DNA of 64,000 bases from Aedes albopictus. Lineage: Eukaryota > Arthropoda > Insecta > Diptera > Culicidae. This document shows positions 1 through 11,909 of the stretch, piece after piece; within the stretch, counting starts at the first letter, position 1; every line of letters begins with the position of its first letter. The notes beneath the pieces are model-generated. The model was not told the DNA's origin, made no database searches, and saw nothing but the letters and a program-made list of their open reading frames with translations. The stretch lies in contig NC_085138.1 of assembly GCF_035046485.1 (NCBI RefSeq), positions 337,230,263 through 337,294,262 of the forward strand. The letters are read 5' to 3'. The translations under genes and the position numbers were made by a program.

Positions 1-540
1 AAATGCTCGTCTAAGTATGCAGAATTGATTAACGAACATTGCAGCTGCCAAGAGCTTCCAAAACATTAGCACCGTAATGATATGTGCTCGGATATGTGTA
101 TAGCAAAATTGTATGAAAACAGCAATTTCGTTCAGAATTCGTTCGAAGAAATCGATAAATGATGAAAATGTCATTAATAAGAAATTAAGAGCTCAATAAT
201 CTTTCAGTATATTCATTTAGGCTAAAACTAGCAGACTACTAAGATTTGGCAATTTTTGCCACGTATTTTCAAATCTGGACCACTGTGCGCTGTGCTGAAG
301 GATTCACTTTGTGTTTTTATTACACTTGTCCGTAGAGAAGGAAACAAGGCTGAAACATAAAACACGTTTTTCTCAGTTTGCTGTTTTGGAACATGGGACA
401 ACTATGCTGCACACGGCAGAATATTAGTATGGCTTAAAATTCCAACCATCAAAACATTAGATGAAACCACTTCTCTTAGTATATCATATTTTTTATGTGA
501 ACTTTGGTTCAAATGCACAGATGCTGCGAGTTATATTACA
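1..540. other. Intergenic, no feature recognised
   Basis: AT-rich sequence with no open frame of note on either strand and no terminal repeats or tandem structure that I can see. It ends at the TTAA where the first MITE begins. Confidence 0.5.
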
Positions 541-1167
541 TTAACCCTCTAATACCCAACCCCGCCTTTAGACGGGGTATAGTTTGAGCATTTTTGTATT
601 TTTTGTTTCGTGGGAAATCAAAATTTTTATATTTTTGGCTGATATTTAGGACTGTTTTGTATATCTCAAAATGGTTTTTGGTGTATTTGAAAGCGTATTC
701 ATATTTTTTAAAAATCATTGAAAAATGTATGTCTTAATCACCTTTTAGAAGTCATTGTTTATTTTGTATTGAATCGCTACAATTCACATATTTTAATTTT
801 TTTCCAAACCATTCTATCCTTGTTTAATAGTTTAAGGGGATCGAATACACTCTAAAATTATGTTCCTTAAAATTACACGGAAATTAAAATTTTATATGAA
901 AAAAAATTAAAATAAATATTTAAAATAAACAATAATCATAAAATCTCAAAATGTTTTCATCCCAAAAAATCCGTACCCCAAATAGGCTTCCAGGAAAAAT
1001 ATAAAAGTGTGGGGATGTTCAAAAATAAAAATTAGAAAAATCAAAAACTGCAATTCACAAAATCGAGAATTATAAAGAATCATCTTCCAAAACATGTTTA
1101 AATCGACTTTAGATGACGAAAAATTATATTTAGATCAAAATTAAAAATTTGGGTATTAGAGGGTTAA
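541..1167. mobile_element. piggyBac-like MITE (TTAA target site)
   Basis: The element at 545-1163 starts CCCTCTAATACCCAA and ends with the inverse TTGGGTATTAGAGGG, and each end abuts a TTAA (541-544 and 1164-1167). TTAA duplications with CCC-starting terminal repeats are the hallmark of piggyBac-type elements. The 619 bp interior is very AT-rich and has no transposase frame, so it is non-autonomous. Its right TTAA is also the target of the next MITE, which makes this the older insertion. Confidence 0.75.
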
Positions 1168-1420
1168 CACAGACAAACAGACGTAATACTCTGATAATTC
1201 TCATCGTACATCGATTTAACGATCTTTTTCAAAATTGGGTAGGTGGCCAACTGCCCACCCGTGGCGTTCGCATCGTTTTTGTTCGAGTTTGACGTTTGCT
1301 CACTACCGCCACCTAGTTGATGGTCGGCCAAACTTAGTCCTTTTAGCATTGGGCGAATATGTTTCCGTGACTATGATTTGAATCGAAAATTGTTCGAAGT
1401 GTTACGTCTGTTTGTCTGTG
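1168..1420. mobile_element. MITE with CACAGACAAACAGACGTAA ends, copy 1
   Basis: Inverted ends CACAGACAAACAGACGTAA and TTACGTCTGTTTGTCTGTG are flanked by the 7 bp direct repeat GGGTTAA (1161-1167 and 1421-1427). On the minus strand it has an open frame (1349-1164) with a QTSNSNKNDA segment that recurs in the second copy at 39755. A 7 bp duplication and CA...TG ends fit P-type transposons loosely, but the superfamily is not proven. Confidence 0.7.
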
Positions 1421-1562
1421 GGGTTAAGGTGACTTGATGCATCACAGAATTTTCATAGGAATCATTGACTTTTCAATTTGCAATGATTGTTTGCCACGCG
1501 TTTTTGAAGTGATAAAAAACGGGCATCTCTGCAGCCACGCAGCAGAAAAAGTAGGGGGATTA

Positions 1563-2174
1563 GGGGCATAATGGACACCCGGGGCGAAATGGACACCCCT
1601 GTTTTTGCCGAAACCGTTAACTTTAATGTAAAACTTTTAATGCATAAGTGTAAAGGAACAAGTCATTGTTCTATTTTTCAAAAGTACCAATTGTATTCCT
1701 TCAAAACAACCAAAATATCATTGAAATTGAAATATGTTTTTCATATGGTGGATTTCTTATAATTTCGAAGCAGCAGCACATAAGGTATTACGAGTGTTTG
1801 AGTGTGTCCACCATAAAAACAAGTGAATTTGAAATGAATGAAGGATTTTATTTTTGATCAGAATTCACCTAAAATAGCAATTTTAATGTTGTAGTCGATT
1901 CGGGGTGAAACGAACACCGGCAATTACGAATGGGTGTACGCGCATTGCATACTGTTAGGCGTTTTAGAGAGTTTGGAAAAAATCAATCCGATTATTTTAG
2001 CTTAAAGTTTATTTAATTAACTTTGATGTTATGTAAACTCGTCTAAGATGGAGTATTATATCTGTGGAATTGATCTCCGTAGGCAAATTACTTAACTGGT
2101 CGATGTTACCAAAGAATTAGCATAAAATAATCAGGGGTGTCCATTATGCCCCGATGGGTGTCCATTTCGCCCCG
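1563..2174. mobile_element. TA-target MITE with GGGGCATAATGGACACC ends
   Basis: The left end carries GGGGCATAATGGACACC followed by GGGGCGAAATGGACACC. The right end carries the two inverse motifs, and the element sits between TA dinucleotides (1561-1562 and 2175-2176). This is the structure of a Tc1/mariner-type MITE. The 612 bp interior has only short frames, which I consider non-coding. Confidence 0.65.
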
Positions 2175-2435
2175 TACCTTTCTTGTCAACCCTGAAAAAC
2201 ACACGGTTTTCAATTCATTATTTCTTCGCAATAAAGACATTCTACCTGCTGTAAATGATTGAAAGACGTAGGAAACAAGTTGAAGTTGTAAGTCAACTAA
2301 TAATAAGTTAGGTTTTACTCTGTTTTACTGGCCTAACGTACTCATTTGCTTAGGGTTTGCATATGGGATAATACATTTTCATACAAATATGCGCTTTGGT
2401 GACAGTTTTATCACTTTTAAATTTCGAGCGAGATT

Positions 2436-2650
2436 GGGTTTCGTGGCCGTGCGGTTAGCGGCGTCAGTCGTCTAGGCGTTTGGTAAGCCTCGGAGTGCGG
2501 GTTCGATTCCCGCTTCAGTCGGGTAAAACTTTTCGTCGAACGAAAAACTCCATTGGGCCACTGGGTGTTATGTGTTTTGTCCGTTGTCTCGTGTTTGTAA
2601 TGTTCAGTCTGTACATTAGCCATTAGGTCGTAAGTTTGCTAAGTAAATCG
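2436..2650 (+). mobile_element. tRNA-derived SINE
   Basis: A pol III type promoter is visible: a box A-like TGGCCGTGCGGTTAGCGG near 2446 and a box B GGTTCGATTCCCG near 2500, at tRNA-like spacing. A unique body of about 130 bp follows. There is no complete cloverleaf, so it is a SINE rather than a tRNA gene. The subfamily was not assigned and the target duplication was not located. Confidence 0.65.
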
Positions 2651-2689
2651 AAAACCCTCGAATTTTAAATATACTTTTAAATTTTGAAA

Positions 2690-3170
2690 GAAATTCCAGC
2701 AATTATTCTAAGAACTCGGGGCAGAATTCTTCTAAACATCTCCAAAAATCCCCCGGAAATTCCTTCCGGAGTAACTCCCGGAGGAACTCCAAGGTGATGG
2801 CAATGAAGAATCATGAAAGTAGAGCCGTCGCATACCTAGTTTTGGCACTATGGTCAAAACTTCCTCGAAGAAAGACATATTTTTGTGGCCACGGGTTGAG
2901 AAGGGAGGCCATTGGAGCCTTTGAAGATAGAGCCTTCGCATGCCTACATTTAGCGCTATGGCCAAAACGTCTTCGAAATAGGCTCCTCCAAGATACTTTC
3001 CGGTGGCCACTGGTTGATCAGTGGTTGGCCAGAGAAGGACTTTGGACGTGTTTACGGTGACCAGGATGATGGATATGAAAGATCATTAAGATTAAGCTCT
3101 AGCATGCCTAGTTTTGGTGCCCTGACTAAAATATCCACGGTGTCAAAATCTCAATTATTATCAAATTTAC
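2690..3170. repeat. Degenerate tandem repeat
   Basis: Three diverged copies of one segment, roughly GAAGATAGAGCCTTCGCATG with a following TAGTTTTGGCACTATGGTCA-type block, start near 2814, 2921 and 3098. The part before 2800 has the CCTCCGGAAATTCC-like texture of the large minisatellite at 49.5-52.3 kb. The short frames on both strands here are products of the repeat. Confidence 0.5.
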
Positions 3171-4030
3171 TTGTACCTCGGATTTTTCTTCGAGTATGAT
3201 TAGTATTTGGGCTATATTTTCATAATCGGAAGACTAGAAAATAATCTATCGTTGGAAATTTTTCTATACATTTTGTATGGGAGGTTTTTCGGCTCAAAGC
3301 TGGATTTTAATATGAAAAATTTCCAAAAACTTTGCTAAATCAAATTTTTTCCGATGAAATGTTTTCAAACGTTCCAATTATAAAATATAGTCGGAAAGCT
3401 AAAGAAAGATCCGAGATACATGAAAGTTCGATAATAATCGAAATTTTGACGCAGTGCTATACAGTAGGATGTCCCAAAATTACACATGGTCAAAAAGCTT
3501 GGAGGGGGGCTCACCCTGTAAATGATAGGTAAGGGAGTTAGAAACAAACTTTTGCATGACGGTAACTTTCTTTCAGAAATGACGTTTTGAGGTCGCCCCG
3601 GTGATTTTTTTGAAAAATGGCCATTTTTCGTAATAAATTTCATACACATATTTTTTATTGTACAAAAATTGGCAATACTCATATTTTTTATATTTTTTAC
3701 AGTTTGATATAGATCCTTGGCAAACTTAACTAACGACATGTGTAACGTTTTGTCGTTTTTAATCTATTTAAGTAAAACAAAGTTTGAATTCAATTAGAAT
3801 AAATTGTTATATTTTTTTTAATATTTTGATTTTGATTTTAGAATTTGTTTTTTTTTCATAATTTATTATTAGTTTTCATGATTATTATTTACTCGACTAG
3901 AGAAATCGACTTGACTCCATCACTTTAAGTTAGAGTCGGCTGGTGAACAGAAGTGAGCTCCGGCGATCTTCTCCCAGTTTTTAGTTTGAAAAGTTTAATT
4001 TTGTGTATTTTTTCGCCAGGGATAGACACT
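3171..4030. other. Unannotated AT-rich intergenic DNA
   Basis: It contains a short open frame on the minus strand (3739-3365) with no recognisable domain and AT-rich tracts near 3780-3900. I see no terminal repeats, no promoter and no splice structure. Confidence 0.4.
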
Positions 4031-4405
4031 CTGCTTCCTGTGCGCGTCCCAACTAACATTTTCAGCGCTATAAGCTTCAGTCATTTGCTTTCTGTTGTGT
4101 AACCATCGAGTAAAAGCAGTCAACGCTGAATAAAAGGAAAGCTAGTCAAATATAAATCATAAGCTAATATACGACTGCAAAACAAGCACCATACAGCTAC
4201 CAAACTCGGTTTTCAGAAATCCATTGCTTGTCACTGGGGCTGCCTTTACTCCACCCTATTCCAACTCCGGGAGATTTCCCGGAAGTTGTGAAAACCTGAA
4301 CACATCGAATAGGAGTCCCCACTAACAAAACAGCTACTACTATACAGTACAATTCATTATACTGACAAATCCCCACACCAGCAGCGCTTTAAAGGCCGTT
4401 ATGCG
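4031..4405. repeat. First unit of a ~310 bp degenerate tandem repeat
   Basis: Segments such as ACAGCTACTACTATACAGTAC and CAGCAGCGCTTTAAAGGCCG recur, diverged, at about 7140-7215. The block GGCTAGAAGCTGT at 6917 recurs at about 7229. Removing the hAT-type insertion at 4414-6907 therefore leaves a roughly 310 bp unit repeated at least twice. No coding function is evident. Confidence 0.45.
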
Positions 4406-4413
4406 ATTTCATT

Positions 4414-6907
4414 CAGTGTTGCGAAATGAGCGAGTACTCACACAACTTGTCAAACTCACGAGTGAGTATGAGCAGTACACCTTAAACTCACCGTGAGTAT
4501 TACTCACATTTGAGTAAGCGCTGTACAACTCACACTCACTCGTGAGTATTGACGTGCATTTACTCACTCACGAGTATACTTTACTCATATTCATAGGTAA
4601 TCTAAAATTTATCTAAAGGCTTGGAATCCTATCAAACACTAAAATGGTATGTTTTATTGGGGCGAATGTATTGAATCAGAAGACAAGGTTGCTTGTCAAT
4701 AATTCTTTTGTTATTTTTTTATTCTAGTGAGTTGTAACTTACTGCTAGTTCTAAGCGCTCCGTTAACAGCGGTCCTGAATAGGTCCCCTTTGAGCCCAAC
4801 AGCTCAACGTGAGGGCTTTTGTTTGAACTTAAACCTCTTGTAGACAGAGATCAATCCCCTGAAATGGCTGTCATCTACATATAACTGGCGTGAAGCCAAA
4901 AATTTGGCGCAAGACGTGGTGTTGATTTGAATGGGCGGTTGCATTAAGCTAAAAACAGTGATTTTTTTCTGTTAGTGCAGGCGTGACATTCACATATAAT
5001 TGAGTTCAGCGTTGCTTTAAATGGACGAAATGTATTTTCATGCTTGTGCGTCTTGTAAATTTAACAAAGAACACTAAACGCATTGAACAAATCGACACTG
5101 ATTCTTCATTAGGGCCCAACTGACATTTTCGATTTCTCTTCATCGATCCTCTCTTTGTGTTATTACAGAATGTGTATTGAGTTTTCCCAAAAAAAATTTG
5201 ATTGAAATGTGAAGGAGATGACTTCATCTTGCTGTAGAAACAAAAAGAATAATGATTTTGTTCGCTTTGATCAAGTTATTAGCGAAAGAGAGTGTCGACG
5301 AAGAGAAATCGATCAAGTCAGCTAGGCCCTTATGAAAAGTCATTGTCGAAATGTGTAAACGATCGTTTCTCAAATGCACGATAATTTGTATGACGAAGTT
5401 TGCTTCCGCACGTAGCAGATTGAAAGGCAGGTTGAAATTTCGTAAACGGCTCATTTACGGGCTCCGTGACACCCCACCAAAGGCGGCGGCTTCAAGAACT
5501 AACGCTTTCTTCAGGGGGTTGGCAAAGATAACAATTAAGAAAAAGTAATTTTACGGAATCGTGTGTGTGCTCGATTGGTAGCCGATTTGACAGTTCGATA
5601 GCAGCAGACTAGCATTTAATGACCTGCTCTAAAGGCGTATATAGTGCTGAATTAATGCCATTTTAGCTGCTTATTGGTTACCTGGGTGTGATTACTGGCC
5701 ATGTTACTGGTAATAATTTGCTCGGCAGTTTTTTTTTCTTTATAGGTGCGAGGCTCATATAATTAGGGTGGTCCAACTTTATATGAAAAATAAAAACTAA
5801 GACTTGAAAAAGTTCATGAGATTCTTTCAGAATATGTTCCTTTTGTCACCCATAAGTTCCAATAAAGTTTTGTTCCAATTCTATCAAGTCTAAGCAGTTT
5901 TTATGAAACATCCAGCAATAGGGCACAAAGTTGTACCTGATTCTAGCAAAAAATTGCTTAAAAATCAACAATTCGTTTTGTTGGTTTTTGCTTTGCTGGG
6001 TGCGTTTAGTGTGTGAGTTTCATGTTCGAAAGTGGAGCACTCAAGTAAATTTACAAATTTTTGTATATTTTAAATTACAAACTGATCAAGTATTTAGTAT
6101 GAGGAAAAACGTTACTTTTCCTTACGGAATAATAGAACATACTATTTTTCCGCGCAGAAAAACTACAGCTCTTTTAGGTTTGCAAGGGAGGCGTTACCAG
6201 TGTAAAACTTTTCTCCTTACTTGCCTGCTCAAGTAATTTTGAAGCGAAACCACTAGTTGGCCATTACATGCCCTATCTTTTTGCACAGTAATACAAACTA
6301 ACCATATGGGAAAAAACGATCAAATGTATGTAGAAAAGAAAAGTTTTAAATGTTTGGACCTAGGAGATGCTGTAATTGACCCTACCATTTTTTATTTGAA
6401 GGTAGGAAAATATATGCCAAACATCTTTATTGAATACCGTAAAGTGACCCGACGTATGCGAAAAAAGTTATACCCTTAACAAAGTGTGGCGAAATATAGA
6501 AATTTCCTAGTTGATGATATTACTTTGCATGCGTAGGTAAACAATAAGAGGTTTTAGCCTATGGTGCCAAAGCTCTCGAGCAGATCCCCCTTTCCTCGAA
6601 AACTGTGTCTAGTATATAAATAATCACCATTGCAGTACAGAACAAACGAAAACATCATTTCAAACCAACAAAAATAACTTACTCGCTAAACTCACCGTGA
6701 GTAAAATGAGTAACTCACGCGTGAGTAATGACGTCATACTCTCGCGTGAGTATTACTCACTTGTGAGTAATACTCACGCGAGAGTATGACGTCATTACTC
6801 ACGCGTGAGTATACTCATACGCGAGTAACTCACAGCGTGAGCATTACTCACAAATGAGTAAGGTGAGTGAGTATTTTTTACTCGTGAGCATGAGTTTCGC
6901 AACACTG
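4414..6907. mobile_element. Non-autonomous hAT-type element, 2.5 kb
   Basis: The ends are CAGTGTTGCGAAA and TTTCGCAACACTG, flanked by an exact 8 bp duplication ATTTCATT (4406-4413 and 6908-6915), the standard hAT signature. Dense arrays of GTGAGTA/TACTCAC motifs lie just inside both ends (about 4430-4600 and 6690-6890), as expected for subterminal transposase-binding repeats. Open frames inside are below 105 codons and show no hAT dimerisation or RNase H-fold motif, so it carries no working transposase. Confidence 0.8.
6713..6810. repeat. 98 bp perfect palindrome in the hAT right end
   Basis: Two 48 bp arms are exactly complementary around a central TT. Each arm contains TGACGTCA plus several GTGAGTA motifs, so the DNA could extrude as a cruciform. 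It belongs to the subterminal region of the surrounding hAT-type element. Confidence 0.8.
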
Positions 6908-7340
6908 ATTTCATTACGGCTAGAAGCTGTAATAAAGAAACTGTTGGTTTACCAACACGGCTTGCCGGATATAAACATTATTGTCAAAACAAACCTTAAG
7001 CGGGATATACAGCTACTACACAAGTTCTTTACAGCTATCCATGTATGCGCTGTGAAATTATTTGGGTTGCTTTTATTGCACTTTAATTCAATGCCGGAAG
7101 ATTTTCCGGAAGATGTGCAAATCGAGTAAGAGTCCCAGCCACTACAACAGCTGCTTTTATACAGTACGTTTTGTAATGTTGCCAAAACACAAAACAACAG
7201 CGCTTCGTAGCCGTTAAAAGAACACTCTTTCAGCTAGAAGCTGTGAAGAAGAATCTGTTGGCGCAACCACACAGCTTGTTCAATGTAAACATTATTGCGT
7301 TTGACGTTTCACAAGCTTTTCCAGCAAGATGAAGTTGAGT
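6908..7340. repeat. Further units of the ~310 bp degenerate tandem repeat
   Basis: This continues the unit interrupted by the hAT insertion. GGCTAGAAGCTGTAATAAAG (6918) and GCTAGAAGCTGTGAAGAAG (7230) mark two successive unit starts. ORF-like stretches at 6854-7129 are incidental. Confidence 0.45.
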
Positions 7341-8160
7341 AAGGTTTCTTGTGGCACAATTATGAAGCCTTGTCTGGAGTAAAACAAAACGGGCTATTTT
7401 CTATGTTATTTATATATAGCAGTGTGGCAGCGAGGACATCATCGGGACCAGCGGATACGGAGGTCGGGAGTTCGATTCCAAGTAGCGGCAAGTACTTTAA
7501 TCATTCAATTTTAAAAGTGATAATTCCAGTTCCACATGTATTGCGTCACGGTATCCGTAACCTAATTATATTTAATCGTTTAATTTGGGGATGCCGTAAA
7601 ACTATTATTTAACAACTGCGAAAAGGCTGAAAAAGCGCCTTCTCAAGATGTTATTCAGTTAGTGGTTACATAGGAGCCGAGAAAAAAGCTATGACTAGGT
7701 GGCATAGAAGCTGATCGCACAGCATGTACAAGCTGATTAAGTTCGCCAGATTCATTGGTATAGGGCTTGCATAAAAGCTTCCGTCCATATGTACAACACA
7801 GTAACTCAGCGTCAAGCCGTATTAAGGACGCTTTGTTGACGTTTACATTCACAATAAATGTTAGTTGGGGTATTTGTTGTTTTCAAAGCGTCCAAGAGGT
7901 GCTTTTTATTTTGGGCTCTAAGCCTAGTGCTCGTCCTCCCGCCAGTTACTGACAGTTAAACGGACTCAAGGGGATACTTCCGGCCTACCTGCGTGCAGTT
8001 TAGGCACGATAAGGCAGAGTACCGGGTCGCCGACACCCCTCTGCACCTATAATTTGGCGAACATTAAGGACAGCAAACCTACGTCGACGATTGGCCACGA
8101 TAAGGCACCGACAACGAAGAAAACCTGCGCAGGTACGTTTTTGAGTTCATGGCCATGATC
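7341..8160. other. Unannotated intergenic DNA before the microsatellite
   Basis: A box B-like GAGTTCGATTCC at about 7470 hints at a decayed tRNA-derived sequence, but I cannot define an element. The rest, including the GC-richer stretch at 7930-8140, has no recognisable frame or repeat structure. Confidence 0.35.
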
Positions 8161-8164
8161 GATC

Positions 8165-8444
<280 letters not shown>

Positions 8445-8456
8445 TTCACGAGCCTT

Positions 8457-8822
8457 TGTGAAAATAATATACATTTCAAACGAATTCTTTTAATTTGGTT
8501 TAATTTGTTTTAATAAATTCACTTCTGCGACCTCTATCTGTTCTTGTTTTTTCATTCAGTTTTATGATCTTTTTGAGTAGATTTCCGTCATTGATACAGT
8601 TTGAATGTTTGTGTATAAGTTCTAGTAGGTACGTTTGGAGATTTCAGTCGAGCCACGGCCGTTCGAGAAAGCCCTTGAGAGTAGAGTCGTCTAATTAGTC
8701 GGGCAAATCAAAAGTGAACCGGTGGTCTCTCATACGCGAGTGTGGCGCAAAAGCCACCAAGTTTGTAGGTCCACTCGAGAAAATTCGGCAAACAGTTGCA
8801 TTGGCGCCCAACGTCAAAAACT
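8457..8822 (+). mobile_element. Possible solo/relic LTR end with a retroviral-type primer binding site
   Basis: TTGGCGCCCAACGT at about 8808 resembles the tRNA primer binding site of many insect Ty3/gypsy elements and is preceded by CA, as at an LTR 3' end. A TG at 8457 would give an LTR of about 350 bp. No gag, pol or second LTR is visible, so this is at best a relic. Confidence 0.35.
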
Positions 8823-9593
8823 ATGAATTTTCTAACTAAAATAGAAAATAGTTTGTTTGTTTGAGTTTTTGATAATCTGTTCGAAATAAACATAACTTTT
8901 TTTGGAGATACTTTGAAAATCTTTTAAATAAAGAATGGCAGTTCTGATTTTCAAAAAATATTCGTTTAACTTGGACCTTTATCTCAAAGATTGTACATAT
9001 GTTTTTAAAATTTTGGACATCTCCTAAAAATTTAAAATTGCGAGAACTGTGGGAAAATATTCAATTTTTTCTCTTATTTTTGCGCAAATATATTCTTTTC
9101 CTGAATGCTCATGATATAGGAAAATTATTTTTATCAAGAAAAATTCCCTCCGCAGTTTAGGGCAATTCTTAAAAATGGAAAAAATACCATTTTCGAGAAA
9201 CTTCTTTTCTAAGAACGATTACGCAAATAAAAAATACATAAAGTTGAAAATTTGCATTTTTTTTTTTCAATTGGGTATGTATTTAAATCTATTGAAGAGG
9301 TAGTTTTACCAGAGAACGGAATTTTAAAACACTCTATTTAAAACAGAGTGTCAAAGTTCAACCAAAAAGTAGGTGTTTTTTGGGAAAGACCATATTTCAG
9401 GAGGTTTTTCTATCCAAAATAAGAATTTTTAAAGTCGGTATTGAGTGATATGTTATGTGTACATAACTGCTAGTAATAATCATTATTTTCCAGATTTTTC
9501 CGCGTACAATTTTTTTTTCGCTACAAATTATTGAAACGTTAAAAAAATTAAAAAAAAAAATGCAGTTTGTAAAGATTGTTATTTTGTGTGGTA
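8823..9593. other. AT-rich intergenic DNA
   Basis: Long A and T runs and short frames only. I see no gene and no bounded element between the primer-site relic and the first foldback element. Confidence 0.4.
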
Positions 9594-10324
9594 TACTCAT
9601 TAGCGTGGGACACAAAAAGACATTTTACTCCTGTACACTCTTTGAGTTCCATTTTGGCCCCATATCAACTGTGAAAAATTTCAGCTCGATCGGAGAAACT
9701 ATATTTTAGCACCAGCCGTTTTAAGTTTTCATACGATTTACTATGGGGAAAATCCGTGGGAAAATCACTTTTTCAAAAAAAATCGCCACAGGTTGCCCCT
9801 TAACTCCTAAAAATATATCGATGAATGATTTCTGATGGAAATTTTGCGAGGAACAAACCCTCTGAAGACCGCAATGCGATCTAAGGCACGTGGAAAAAGT
9901 TATTGACTGAAAACCGAATGGCATGCCACGCTGTTTAACATGTAAGGAATAACAATAAATAATAAAATGTCGTCATTTTATCAATCGGGTAAGGCTTAAT
10001 AACTTTTTCCACGAATGTCGCATCGCTTTGCGGTCTTCGGAGGTCTGATTTCTCGTGAAGTTATCTACAGAAATCATTCAACGATTTATTTTTAGGGATC
10101 AATGGGTGACCTCACGCGATTTTTCTTTGAAGAGTAAATTTTTCCCCATAATAAATCGTATGAAAAACTAAGAATGGCGGGTGCTAAAATATAGTTTCTT
10201 CGATCGATCTGAAATTTTGCACAGTTCATATGGGACCAAAATGGAACTCAAAAAGTATACAGGAGTTGGTGTTTTTCCATTTTTTATATTTTCCCATATA
10301 AACCGTGTACCAGGCTAATGAGCA
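9594..10324. mobile_element. Foldback TA-target element A
   Basis: Two arms of about 330 bp (about 9594-9930 and 9975-10324) are inverted copies. The outer ends are TACTCATTAGCGTGGGACAC and its diverged inverse, next to TA. Inside each arm lie matching blocks (GGAGAAACTATATTTTAGCA on the left). It is a non-coding mariner-type foldback MITE related to element C at 11910. Confidence 0.65.
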
Positions 10325-10326
10325 TA

Positions 10327-11843
10327 CAGGGTGTTAGGTTCCTGAGTGCAAAGTTTTTAAAGGGTGATAGAGGACCATAAATAGTGAAAAAAAATTGTTC
10401 TACGCATATTGTCAAATCTCAACCGTTGCGTAGTTATTGAACTTTCCATGTTTTTGACTATTATTGCCTTAATTGGCTATAACTTGAAAATGGTCAAACT
10501 TATCGCTGTTTTTTTTACTCTTATTCGTAAGATTATTGAATTTTCTATCGCGAAGCATCGTTGGCAGGAAGCTTTATTAGTATGGTATCGGTACATGCGA
10601 ATGTTGCTTCTGTGTGCGTGTCGAGCGTTCGTGCCGTAGCTTCGCAAACCAACCTATTCGGTATGGTTCGGCTGTTCGGGCGAGCGTGTGGCGGCACAGT
10701 CAGATGTGTGCAAAATCGTTTGTGATTTACATCATGTTCGTTTTGCCACCTCTTTGCTGCTGGTCATCGCTGATCAGTGCACAGTTCAATCGCACGCGAT
10801 AAATATACAGTTGATGAGCTGTGATGAGCACTAGTGAGGTGATAATTTGCATCATTGTTGTCAATTATCTTAAAAAAAATGCGTGATAAATAAAATCTTT
10901 TAGGCAAGGCTGTGGCCTCTGTTCCACTCCACAATTCGTTCTTTGACATCAAACTTCTATTTTTTATCGTTTTCTTCCAATTTAAATTCAAACATCGCAT
11001 TCATGGGCGAAACTACGGATTCTTGCCAGGGGGTGCACTTCAAACAAATATTCATTAGTTCATCCATTCATCATTCATCGCCCCATATCTTATAGCAATA
11101 GAATTCTGCAAGCTGACGTCACGAATGAACGTTCGGTTCATTCTCGTTCGTCCCTTCCTTTTCCCTCTCACGCGAATTTTGACATTTTCCGGTGGTTTGT
11201 TTTGATTCCCATTCGTTGCCGTTCTTTTCTCTCTCGGAGAGAAAATTGAGGTTAAATTTCGATGCATAATTCTATGCATTCAAATTCTAGAGGGTGCCTG
11301 GCACCCCCGGCACCCTAGTAGTTTCGTCTATGATCGCATTTCAGGTCATAAATTTGCAACTGTCAAGGTAAGCACTTTTTTGCGCACTGCGCCGCACATT
11401 TAAATCTAAATTGCAAGAAAACGATTAGAGCTAGAAGTTTGTAGTCAAAGAACGAATTGTAGAGTGGAACAACTTTGCTTAAGAAAGAATTTAAATTTAA
11501 CAGCGCATTTTTCAAAGATAATTGACAAAAACAAATTAAAACACACTACATTTGAGCTATTTGCTCTAGAAAACGTCAACTTCAACAAATTTAACTAAAC
11601 CAATCGCTTCAAAGATGCCATTATAGAAAATTCAGTAATCTTTTCGAATAAGGGTGAAAAAACTGCGATAAGTTTGACCATTTTCAAGTTATAGCCAGTT
11701 GTGGCAATAATAGTCAAAAACATGGAAAGTTCAATAACTACGTAACGGTTGAGATTTGACCGTATGCGTAGAATAAATTATTTCGCCAATTATGGTCCTC
11801 TATCACTCTTTTAAAAGTTTGCACTCACGAACGTCACATCCTG
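10327..11843. mobile_element. Foldback TA-target element B, host of a nested hAT MITE
   Basis: The ends are CAGGGTGTTAGGTTC and the inverse of CAGGATGTGACGTTC, between TA dinucleotides (10325-10326 and 11844-11845). The arms match over about 240 bp (10327-10560 against 11600-11843), and a second pair near 10915-10985 and 11395-11475 also pairs. Its left TA is the right TA of element A, so the two abut. No transposase frame is present. Confidence 0.65.
11002..11332. mobile_element. hAT MITE nested in foldback element B
   Basis: The ends CATGGGCGAAACTAC and GTAGTTTCGTCTATG are flanked by the exact 8 bp duplication ATCGCATT (10994-11001 and 11333-11340). The 331 bp interior is non-coding. The duplication is intact, so the insertion is younger than its host element. 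Confidence 0.8.
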
Positions 11844-11909
11844 TATTCATTATTTTCTTGGTCAAAATCATTTTTCTATTAATTTTATGATCTGGCACAG
11901 TGTGCACTA

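Noticed and set aside
2440..2520. Candidate tRNA gene
   Set aside because: Box A and B are present, but the flanks do not form acceptor and anticodon stems and a SINE body follows.
7425..7500. Second candidate tRNA or SINE head
   Set aside because: Only a box B-like GAGTTCGATTCC is convincing; box A, tail and duplications are absent.
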